The position numbers and the translations under genes are program-made. A stretch of 42,047 bases of DNA from Ideonella livida (lineage in GTDB: Bacteria; Pseudomonadota; Gammaproteobacteria; Burkholderiales; Burkholderiaceae_C): assembly GCF_010499455.1 (NCBI RefSeq), contig NZ_JAAGOH010000035.1, positions 1-42,047 on the forward strand, in the 5' to 3' direction. Positions 8,194-14,956 of this stretch are shown one piece after another. Position 1 is the first letter of the stretch; the number at the start of each line of letters is the position of its first letter. Under the pieces are notes generated by a model. The model saw only the letters and a list, made by a program, of their open reading frames with translations. It did no database searches and was not told the DNA's origin.

Positions 8194-8877
8194 ATGACCC
8201 TCTCCGGCATCTCCTCCATGGCCACCCGGCTGCTGCTGGCCGAACTCACGCCCCTGTGCCTGGCGCAGGGGGGGCCTGCCGCGCACATCGAGAGCGTGGG
8301 GGGCGTGGACGCTGCCAAGCGGGTGATGGCCGGCGAGGCCTTTGACGTGGTGATCCTGGCCTCGGACGCCATCGCCAAGCTGGCCGCCGCCGGCCGGGTG
8401 CTGCAAGACAGCGTGACCGACTTGGTGCACTCCGGCGTGGCCGTGGCGGTGCCGGCCGGGGCCGCACGCCCCGACCTGGGCAGCGAAGCCGCCGTGCGCG
8501 CCGCCGTGCTGGCCGCGCCCACCCTGGGCTATTCCACCGGCCCCAGCGGCGTGGCGCTGGCCAAGCTGTTCGAGCGCTGGGGCATCGCCCAGGACGTGGC
8601 CGCCCGCCTCGTCACCCCGCCGCCGGGCGTGCCGGTGGGCTCGCTGGTGGCCTCGGGGCAGATCGCGCTGGGCTTCCAGCAGCTGTCCGAACTGCTGCAT
8701 GTGCCCGGCATCGACCTGCTGGGCCCGCTGCCCGCCGAGATCCAGATCACCACCACCTTCACCGGCGCCGTGGTGGCCGGCAGCCCGCGCGAGGCCCAGG
8801 CCCGCGCCCTGCTGGCCTTCCTGGCCTCGCCGGCGGCGGCCGACGCCAAGCGCCGCCAGGGCATGGACCCGGCCTGA
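8194..8877 (+). CDS. ModA-like (type 2 periplasmic-binding fold) substrate-binding protein
   Basis: The product is 227 residues. It follows the pattern of ModA/SBP_bac_11-like domains: an opening hydrophobic segment TLSGISSMATRLLLAELTP, a conserved DVVILASDAIAKLAAAGRV stretch, GYSTGPSGVALAKLFERWG, and QIALGFQQLSELLHVPGIDLLGPLP near the end. No signal peptide is visible in the chosen frame, so it may act in the cytoplasm, or the true start may be misjudged; no clear ribosome-binding site precedes the ATG. It sits 58 bases before a LigJ-like hydratase. Similar stand-alone ModA-like proteins accompany protocatechuate 4,5-cleavage genes in related bacteria, so a role in handling an aromatic-derived acid is a reasonable but untested guess. 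No transporter permease or ATPase is next to it. Confidence 0.75.
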   Translation: MTLSGISSMATRLLLAELTPLCLAQGGPAAHIESVGGVDAAKRVMAGEAFDVVILASDAIAKLAAAGRVLQDSVTDLVHSGVAVAVPAGAARPDLGSEAAVRAAVLAAPTLGYSTGPSGVALAKLFERWGIAQDVAARLVTPPPGVPVGSLVASGQIALGFQQLSELLHVPGIDLLGPLPAEIQITTTFTGAVVAGSPREAQARALLAFLASPAAADAKRRQGMDPA

Positions 8878-8935
8878 GGCCGCTGCCCCAGCCCCACGGC
8901 GCCGCCTCCCCTTTTCCCCCTGACCCCTCGCCACC

Positions 8936-9982
8936 ATGAGCCAAGCCAAACCGCTGATCATCGACGTCCACGGCCACTACACCACCGCCCCGGCCGCCCT
9001 GGGCGCCTGGCGTGACCTGCAGATCGCCGCGCTGAAGGACCCCAGCCAGAAGCCCGACCCCAAGGCGCTGAAGATCAGCGACGACGAGCTGCGCGAGTCC
9101 ATCGAGAAGAACCAGCTCAAGCTGATGAAGGAACGCGGCAGCGACCTGACCATCTTCAGCCCGCGCGCCAGCTTCATGGCCCACCACATCGGTGACTTCG
9201 AGACCAGCAGCACCTGGGCAGCCATCTGCAACGAGCTGTGCTACCGCGTCAGCCAGCTGTTCCCGGACCACTTCATCGGCGCGGCCATGCTGCCGCAAAG
9301 CCCCGGCGTGGACCCCAAGACCTGCATCCCCGAGCTGGAGAAGTGCGTCAAGGAATACGGTTTCGTGGGCATCAACCTGAACCCGGATCCTTCCGGCGGC
9401 CACTGGAACAGCCCGCCGCTGACCGACCGCCACTGGTACCCCATCTACGAAAAGATGGTCGAGTACGACATCCCGGCGATGGTGCACGTCAGCACCAGCT
9501 GCAACAGCTGCTTCCACACCACCGGCAGCCACTACCTGAACGCCGACACCACCGCCTTCATGCAGTGCCTGCAGGGCGACCTGTTCAAGGACTTCCCGAC
9601 CCTGAAGTTCCTGATCCCCCACGGCGGCGGCGCGGTGCCGTACCACTGGGGCCGTTTCCGTGGCCTGGCCCAGGAAATGAAGAAGCCGCTGCTGGACGAG
9701 CACCTGCTCAACAACATCTTCTTTGACACCTGCGTCTACCACCAGCCGGGCATCGACCTGCTGACCAAGGTGATCCCGGTGAAGAACATCCTGTTCGCCT
9801 CCGAGATGATCGGCGCCGTGCGCGGCATCGACCCGCAAACCGGGTATTACTACGACGACACCAAGCGCTACGTCAACGCCACCGCCAACCTGACGGACGA
9901 AGAGCGCTACGCCGTGTTCGAAGGCAACGCCCGCCGCGTGTTCAGCCGCCTGGACAGCGCGCTCAAGGCCAAGGGCCTCTGA
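8936..9982 (+). CDS. ligJ: 4-oxalomesaconate hydratase-like amidohydrolase (LigJ/PmdE type)
   Basis: The product is 348 residues, the expected family length. It belongs to the amidohydrolase_2 group of the metal-dependent hydrolase superfamily. The metal-site residues are all visible: H12 and H14 in DVHGHY, H184 in MVHVSTS, H229 in PHGGGAVPYHWGRF and E290 in FASEMIGAVRG. As I recall, Sphingobium LigJ binds zinc through H6, H8, H178 and E284. The same set here is shifted uniformly by six positions, which supports orthology. The enzyme hydrates 4-oxalomesaconate to 4-carboxy-4-hydroxy-2-oxoadipate in protocatechuate/gallate meta-cleavage. The other pathway genes (ring-cleavage dioxygenase, PDC hydrolase, aldolase) are absent nearby, so they must lie elsewhere or the enzyme has another substrate. 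Confidence 0.88.
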   Translation: MSQAKPLIIDVHGHYTTAPAALGAWRDLQIAALKDPSQKPDPKALKISDDELRESIEKNQLKLMKERGSDLTIFSPRASFMAHHIGDFETSSTWAAICNELCYRVSQLFPDHFIGAAMLPQSPGVDPKTCIPELEKCVKEYGFVGINLNPDPSGGHWNSPPLTDRHWYPIYEKMVEYDIPAMVHVSTSCNSCFHTTGSHYLNADTTAFMQCLQGDLFKDFPTLKFLIPHGGGAVPYHWGRFRGLAQEMKKPLLDEHLLNNIFFDTCVYHQPGIDLLTKVIPVKNILFASEMIGAVRGIDPQTGYYYDDTKRYVNATANLTDEERYAVFEGNARRVFSRLDSALKAKGL

Positions 9983-10035
9983 GCCGCAACGCCCCAGCCC
10001 CGGGGACGGCCACGCCCCTGCCCTACAGTGGGCCC

Positions 10036-10887
10036 ATGCCTGCCCCCCTGACTGCCGCCACCCGGCACCGCCAGCCACTGGCCCTGTGCCTGGCCGTGGC
10101 GGCGGCCTGGATGGCCAGCGCCGCCGCCCCGCAGGCGCTGGCCGCGCCCCCCACAGCAGTGCTGCGCCACAGCGCCCCGGCGCTGCAAGCCACGCAAGGC
10201 CCCGCGCCCCTGGCGCAGGCGGACGGCCGCTGGCCGGCCCCGCAGGGCGGCCACTGGCCGGTCTGGCGCCTCACGGTGTCCAGCGGCGCGCATGAGGCCG
10301 GGGTGACCACCTGGCAACTGCCGGCCCCGCCCACGGCCGGCCAACCCGCCCAGGACACCCCAGACGCCTGGGACGCCTGGCGGGCCCTGCCCGCGGTGTC
10401 CGGCGCCGCACTGGCCGTGTGGGCCACCCCGGTCGGGCCGCTGGCCGTGCCCCAAGGCTGGACAGTGCGGCAGGCCGGACTGGGCGCCAACGGCAGCTTC
10501 CAGCTGGTCTTCGCGCCACCGGACGCCACCGGCAGGGACAGGCCCTACCTGTGGCTGCGGCACACCGGCACCTGCGCCGGCTGCGCCTATGCCGAGGCCA
10601 GCCTCTACTTTCCCGAAGCCCGCCCGCTGGCCCGCCAGGCCGAGGTGCCCGTGTGGCAGGCCCGCCCCCGGCTGCTGCTCTCCCGCTCCCAGACAGGTCC
10701 GGCCCGCTGCCTGGACTACCGCTGGCCGGTGCCCGGCCCCACCCCGGTGCTGGGCGTGGCCTGCTTTGACCCCCGCCAGGGCGAAGCTTTCCAGGACCTG
10801 CGGCTGCGCCTGCCCGGCGGCCAGGCCGCGCTGGCCCGCGCCCTGCTGCGCCAGCCCGCGGCCACCTTGGCGGCCGATGTGCCCTGA
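10036..10887 (+). CDS. Secreted DUF4850-type protein
   Basis: The product is 283 residues. A signal peptide is likely (LALCLAVAAAWMASAAAPQA, cleavage near ALAAPP). The C-terminal half matches my recollection of DUF4850: a segment reading PVGPLAVPQGWTVRQAGLGA, then FVFAPP-like QLVFAPPDATG, YLWLRHTGTCAGCAYAEA and LYFPEA. The CxxC in TCAGC and later cysteines (GPARCLDY, GVACFDP) could form disulfides in the periplasm. The function of the family is unknown. The start lies 53 bases after the LigJ-like gene on the same strand, but with no obvious ribosome-binding site and no functional link to it. A separate transcription unit is equally possible. Confidence 0.7.
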   Translation: MPAPLTAATRHRQPLALCLAVAAAWMASAAAPQALAAPPTAVLRHSAPALQATQGPAPLAQADGRWPAPQGGHWPVWRLTVSSGAHEAGVTTWQLPAPPTAGQPAQDTPDAWDAWRALPAVSGAALAVWATPVGPLAVPQGWTVRQAGLGANGSFQLVFAPPDATGRDRPYLWLRHTGTCAGCAYAEASLYFPEARPLARQAEVPVWQARPRLLLSRSQTGPARCLDYRWPVPGPTPVLGVACFDPRQGEAFQDLRLRLPGGQAALARALLRQPAATLAADVP

Positions 10888-11018
10888 GCCTCCCCTGCCC
10901 AGCAGGGCCCGCCCTGGCGGCCGCCAAACACCCCTCAGCCGGGGGGGAACCCCTGTACCCCTCTGGCACACCAGTTAGCATTTGGTGACAAGCCCGGGCT
11001 GGACCGCCGGGAACCCGA

Positions 11019-11036
11019 CTCTTTCTGGCGAAAGAG
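11019..11036 (+). promoter_or_regulatory. Perfect 7-bp hairpin in the leader of the PKD lipoprotein gene
   Basis: CTCTTTC (11019-11025), loop TGGC, GAAAGAG (11030-11036). It ends 22 bases before the ATG at 11059, so it would lie in the 5' untranslated leader or act as an operator. It is one of few non-GC-only stems in the window. A GGAA at 11049-11052 is the candidate ribosome-binding site downstream of it. Confidence 0.45.
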
Positions 11037-11058
11037 CGCTCAAGCCTGGAACCCTGCC

Positions 11059-13164
11059 ATGCGATCTCTCCCCCGATTTCTCCTGCCTCTGGGCCTCGCC
11101 CTGGCCGGCGGGCTGGCCAGCACCGCCTGCTCCGGTGGTGGCGGCACGCCGGATGCGGTCAGCAAGCCGGCCATCCAAGCCGTGATCGCGGCCCACCGGC
11201 TGACCGGACCGGCCCCCCTGGCGGTGTCCTTCCACGGTCTGCAAAGCAGTTCGCCCCGGGTGGGCACCCCCTTCCGGGACCTGCAGTACACCTGGGACTT
11301 CGGGGACACCCGCAACGGCGAGGACCCCGACGGCGGCCGCTGGCAGCATGGCCGCCCCGGCCCCGACGGCCAGCGCCCCTCCAAGAACGTGGGCCACGGA
11401 CCGCTGGCCGGCCATGTGTACCAGCAGCCCGGCACCTACGAGGCCACGCTGACGGTGTGGGACGGCACGGAGTCGCACCAGTCCAAGGTGAGCATCGTGG
11501 TGCAGGATCCCGACACCGTGTACGCCGGGACCAAGACGGTGGTGGTGGCCGCCTCCGGAGTCCCGGCCGCCTCGGCCGCGGGCGTGCCCACCGGCGCACG
11601 CCGCCTCAAGGCCACATCCATGGATGGCAGCTCGGCCGACGGCACGCCGTCGATCTGCTCGCTGCTGACCGATGACACCCGGGTGCTGCTCAAGCGTGGT
11701 GAGCGCTACCTGATCACCGACAGCTGCAGCACCTCGGCCTCCAATCTGCAGCTGGGCGCATGGGGTGACCGCAGCCTGCCCGCACCGGAGATCTACTTCG
11801 ACCCCAAGGTGGCCAAACCCGCCGGGGCCTGCCCGCACAACGGGATCTACTGCAACTACGGGGCCGTGGTGGTCACCGGCTCGCAGGTCACGCTGATGGA
11901 CCTGCGGGGCACCGGCAACACCGCCCTGCTCAAGGACGATGCGGTGTTCACCGCCCGCATGGTGACCGGTGGCTCGGAATCCCTGCTGCTGCTGCGCCTG
12001 CAAGCCGATGGCCTGTCGTCGCTGGGCACGCTCTCCGGCCGCAACCTGATCGTGCAGGACAGCGCCGCCCGGCACCTCATCGGGGGTCTGGGCAATGTCG
12101 GCCTCTGGGCTGCGGCGACCGCCAGCGACGCCTCCAAGGGCTACAACGGGCCGGCCAACGCGACGGGCATGCGCGTGATGGGCAACCTGCTGGCCGACGC
12201 CGTGGGCATCGAGCACAACATCCGCACCCAGGGCATGAGCCAGGCGCTTTATGCGCACAACAGTTTGGCCAAGGCCAACCCCACCAAGGCGCTGCTGACC
12301 GCGCGGGGCGACCCCGCCGGCAACGGCAAGACCAGCGGCGGGCAGGTCACGCAGCACATCCAGATCTCGGACAACGTGCTGGGGCTGGCCCCGGACGGCG
12401 CCCTGGCCGGCTCCGGCCTGGTCCATGCCGGCCCGGAGAACCGGGGCTCCAACGAGCCGATCGAGTCGGTGCTGTTCGAGCGCAACGTGCATGTGGTGCC
12501 CGGCACCGACACCAGCTTCGCCGGCGGCATGACCTTCCTGACCGGCCTGGTCTCGCGCGACATGGTGGTGCGCAACAGCATCTTCATCGGCCGCCAGGCG
12601 GGCTCCGGCGCGGCGCTGTCCACCGGCCCGGCCATCCACGCCAATGTGCAGTACGGCAACACCGCCTACGGCGTGCCCGCCCCCAGCAGCGCCTACATCC
12701 AGAACAACACCTCGGTGAGCTCAGAGCTCAGCCAGACCTTCTTCAGCGCCGACAACGCGGCCAAGGCCGCGGACGCGCCCAGTGGCGTGGTGCTGCAGAA
12801 CAACCTGTTCTGGGCCCCCAATGCCGTGAAGACGGGCTTCGGCAACACGGGCGACGGCCATGTGGTCTATGTGGGCTCCCCCGACCCGGTGGTGCTGATG
12901 CAGACCAACACGCTGGAGAAGGCGGTGGTCGGCTCGCTGATCAAGGACTACAAGACCTCCCCCTGGACCACGGCCCCGACCGCCCCGACCTGGGACAACC
13001 TGTCTGCCAGCCTGGCCAGCCTCAAGCCGGCCGCCAGCAGCTACGCCATCGGCAACGGCACCCCGGTGGCCGCCTCCACCAGCGGCCCGCCGCCGGTGCT
13101 GGAAGACTTCTACGGCCAGCGCCGCACCGGCACCAGCACCAGCCTGGGGGCCCTGCAGCCCTGA
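11059..13164 (+). CDS. PKD-domain, beta-helix-like probable lipoprotein
   Basis: The product is 701 residues. The N-terminus is a lipoprotein-type signal peptide with Cys24 as probable lipidation site (GLASTACSGGGG; the -3 residue is Ser, so the lipobox is imperfect). Residues about 38-155 form a PKD-type domain: PLAVSFHG, then YTWDFGDT, YQQPGTYEATLTVWDGT. From about 190 on, short repeating strands rich in N, G, T and V (NLQLGAW, AVVVTGSQVTLMDL, NVLGLAP, NSIFIGRQ, NNTSVSS, NNLFWAP) suggest a right-handed parallel beta-helix like that of polysaccharide lyases or surface glycan-binding proteins. No catalytic residues can be assigned. It faces the capsule block tail to tail with a 15-base gap. 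A glycan-related role is plausible from domain type and location, but unproven. Confidence 0.72.
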   Translation: MRSLPRFLLPLGLALAGGLASTACSGGGGTPDAVSKPAIQAVIAAHRLTGPAPLAVSFHGLQSSSPRVGTPFRDLQYTWDFGDTRNGEDPDGGRWQHGRPGPDGQRPSKNVGHGPLAGHVYQQPGTYEATLTVWDGTESHQSKVSIVVQDPDTVYAGTKTVVVAASGVPAASAAGVPTGARRLKATSMDGSSADGTPSICSLLTDDTRVLLKRGERYLITDSCSTSASNLQLGAWGDRSLPAPEIYFDPKVAKPAGACPHNGIYCNYGAVVVTGSQVTLMDLRGTGNTALLKDDAVFTARMVTGGSESLLLLRLQADGLSSLGTLSGRNLIVQDSAARHLIGGLGNVGLWAAATASDASKGYNGPANATGMRVMGNLLADAVGIEHNIRTQGMSQALYAHNSLAKANPTKALLTARGDPAGNGKTSGGQVTQHIQISDNVLGLAPDGALAGSGLVHAGPENRGSNEPIESVLFERNVHVVPGTDTSFAGGMTFLTGLVSRDMVVRNSIFIGRQAGSGAALSTGPAIHANVQYGNTAYGVPAPSSAYIQNNTSVSSELSQTFFSADNAAKAADAPSGVVLQNNLFWAPNAVKTGFGNTGDGHVVYVGSPDPVVLMQTNTLEKAVVGSLIKDYKTSPWTTAPTAPTWDNLSASLASLKPAASSYAIGNGTPVAASTSGPPPVLEDFYGQRRTGTSTSLGALQP

Positions 13165-13179
13165 TCGGATCGGGCGTGT

Positions 13180-13893
13180 TCAGGCCCGCCCCAGCGCCCG
13201 CTCCAGCGTGGTCTTGGGGAACACCGGGCAGGCGCCGTCCAGCGTCGCGTCCCAGATGCGCCGCCCGTCGGCCTCGAACTGGGCCTGCGCCACCCGGTAG
13301 CTCTCCTCGCTGCGGCCCAGGTCGGGGTTGTCCCAGCTTTGGCCGTGGCCGAAGTAGTCGCCGCTGAAGTGGTTGGGGTCGGCGCCCTGCATCACCCGCG
13401 CCTCGTTGGGCGCGCCGTCGTACTGGTAGCGGTGGTCCAGCCCCACCAGCACCACCTCCGCAAAGCCCAGGTGCCAGGCCACCTGCAGGGCGGCGAAGGT
13501 CACGGTCCAGCCCTCGTGCAGGCCCAGGCGCAGATCGGTGGAGAAACGCCCGGGCGGGCGTTCGGTGTCCACGATGTGGGTGAGCGGGCCGTCCTGCACG
13601 CCCGCCTCGCGGGCGGCGCGGCTGCCGACGAACTTGACACAGGGCAGCGCGGCCAGCGGCGCCCAGGCCTGTGCCACCACCTTGGGGTTGACGGCCACGT
13701 GGTAGCGCGGCGAGAAACCAAAGCCCGGCAGGCCCAGGTAGATCTTGTTGAGCCCGATGACCTGTTCATGGCGCAGGGGACGCAGGTCCATGCGGTTGAG
13801 CGAAGGACCGTTGGCGACGATGACACAACGCTGCCCGGCATGGCGGTCGCGCAGGGCGCCCAGGCGGCCGCGGCGGCCCAGTTCGTTCAGCAT
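13180..13893 (-). CDS. MptE/DUF115-like Rossmann protein (probable glycan-modifying enzyme)
   Basis: The product is 237 residues. The N-terminal motif CVIVANGPSLNRMDL is the GPSL signature of the DUF115/6-hydroxymethylpterin diphosphokinase MptE-like family, whose fold is also shared by some sialyltransferase-like and flagellin-glycosylation proteins. It is followed by IGLNKIYLGL, YHVAVNP and VVLVGLDHRYQYDG, all usual in this group. In bacteria such proteins lie in surface-glycan or motility-glycosylation loci rather than pterin pathways. Here the gene is the last of the capsule block and overlaps the upstream sulfotransferase gene by 7 bases, so the two are translationally coupled. A transferase acting on the same glycan is the best inference; the donor and product are unknown. 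Confidence 0.75.
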   Translation of the reverse strand: MLNELGRRGRLGALRDRHAGQRCVIVANGPSLNRMDLRPLRHEQVIGLNKIYLGLPGFGFSPRYHVAVNPKVVAQAWAPLAALPCVKFVGSRAAREAGVQDGPLTHIVDTERPPGRFSTDLRLGLHEGWTVTFAALQVAWHLGFAEVVLVGLDHRYQYDGAPNEARVMQGADPNHFSGDYFGHGQSWDNPDLGRSEESYRVAQAQFEADGRRIWDATLDGACPVFPKTTLERALGRA

Positions 13894-14921
13894 GGCACCT
13901 CGGTGGCTGGCAGGCGGTGGGCATAGCCCAGCCGCGCCACCAGGGCCAGATAGGAGGGGCTGGCCGCCGCCTCGGCGGCCAGCTCCGGCGGCAGCGGGCG
14001 GGGCGGACGCGGGGCGATGACGCCATCACCGCGGCCGCTGTCGCCGGTCAGGCGGAAGGCGTCGAAGACCAGGGGAGCATGGTCGGCCGGGGGCAGGTCC
14101 AGGGCCTCGCAGAGCTGGCGCAGGCCGGCCACCGGATCGGCCACGAAGTCCTCGTAACGCACCACCGGCTGGCGCGCATGGTGGTCCAGGAAGGCGTGCC
14201 AGCGCTGGCAGTAGGCCTCGAAGGTGGCGGGCTGGAAATGCACCCAGCGCAGCTGACGCAGGGAGAGGTAGCTGTCCAGCGGATGCCGCACGGTGACCAC
14301 CGAGCGCGTGGGCAGCACCGCGCGCACCATGTCGTCCAGCCCGGGCCGCTCCGGCACCTCGGCGCCCAGGCAGAAGTGGCTGTGGGCATGGTCGCGCAGC
14401 AACAGGCGCTGGCCGCGCTGGCGGGCGTGGGCATGGATCCAGCGCAGCTCCTGCTGGAACAGGGCCACCAGCGCCGGCTCGTCCACCCCGCGGCTGCTCT
14501 GGCGCCACTGGGTCACCATGTCCGAGGGGGCGAAACGCGGCCGCCCGCCCGCCAGGTCACGCTGCTGGGTGCTCAGCGGGTCGATCTCGCTGAGCAACTG
14601 CACATTGGGCACGGCGGCCAGGCATTTGGCGATGAGCGTGCCCCCGGTGCAGGCCAAGTGGTGCAGGGTGCGCACCGGCTCCACGGGCGCCTGGACGGCG
14701 GCCCGCTGGCACAGGTCCAGGCAGTCCTGCACGGCCTGCCAGGGGTCCTGCGCGGCGGGCTGCTGCGGCAGGGTTTCGGGACGGCCGGCGGCGGGCAGCT
14801 CGGCCAGGGCCTGCTCCAGCAGCAGCTGCAGGGCGGCGGCCGTGCCCGGCAGGGCGGGCGCCGGCTGGCCGCGGGCGGCGGCCTGCAGGGCCAGGGTGGC
14901 GTTCCAGTGGGGGGTGTCCAT
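13887..14921 (-). CDS. Sulfotransferase family protein
   Basis: The product is 344 residues. The PAPS-binding sites are recognisable: a 5'-phosphosulfate loop around residues 85-101 (RTLHHLACTGGTLIAKCL) and the 3'-phosphate motif around 206-223 (RSVVTVRHPLDSYLSLRQ, with R212). VVRYEDFVADP further on is the usual sulfotransferase Y-E-D-F segment. The first 80 residues are Ala/Gln-rich and have no clear counterpart. The enzyme would transfer sulfate from PAPS to a hydroxyl group, here probably of the capsule-type glycan exported by the nearby KpsEMT-like proteins. It overlaps the MptE-like gene downstream by 7 bases and follows the coiled-coil methyltransferase-like gene by 35 bases. The substrate is inferred from context only. 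Confidence 0.85.
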   Translation of the reverse strand: MDTPHWNATLALQAAARGQPAPALPGTAAALQLLLEQALAELPAAGRPETLPQQPAAQDPWQAVQDCLDLCQRAAVQAPVEPVRTLHHLACTGGTLIAKCLAAVPNVQLLSEIDPLSTQQRDLAGGRPRFAPSDMVTQWRQSSRGVDEPALVALFQQELRWIHAHARQRGQRLLLRDHAHSHFCLGAEVPERPGLDDMVRAVLPTRSVVTVRHPLDSYLSLRQLRWVHFQPATFEAYCQRWHAFLDHHARQPVVRYEDFVADPVAGLRQLCEALDLPPADHAPLVFDAFRLTGDSGRGDGVIAPRPPRPLPPELAAEAAASPSYLALVARLGYAHRLPATEVPC

Positions 14922-14956
14922 GGTGTGCGGGGGCGGCGTGGGTGGAACGGGGCGGG

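Noticed and set aside
8079-8345. A small plus-strand frame overlapping the start of the ModA-like gene
   Set aside because: Its composition is Pro/Arg/Ala-rich without motif, and it is out of frame with the recognisable ModA-like protein.
10964-10980. TGGCACACCAGTTAGCA as a sigma-54 promoter for the PKD lipoprotein gene
   Set aside because: The spacing between GG and GC is 11 bases instead of the strict 10, and the -12 half reads TTAGC rather than TTGC.
13164-13190. CGGGC/GCCCG stem between the PKD lipoprotein and MptE-like genes as a terminator
   Set aside because: Only five base pairs with an eight-base loop, overlapping the stop codon of the MptE-like gene and without a T-tract; too weak to annotate.
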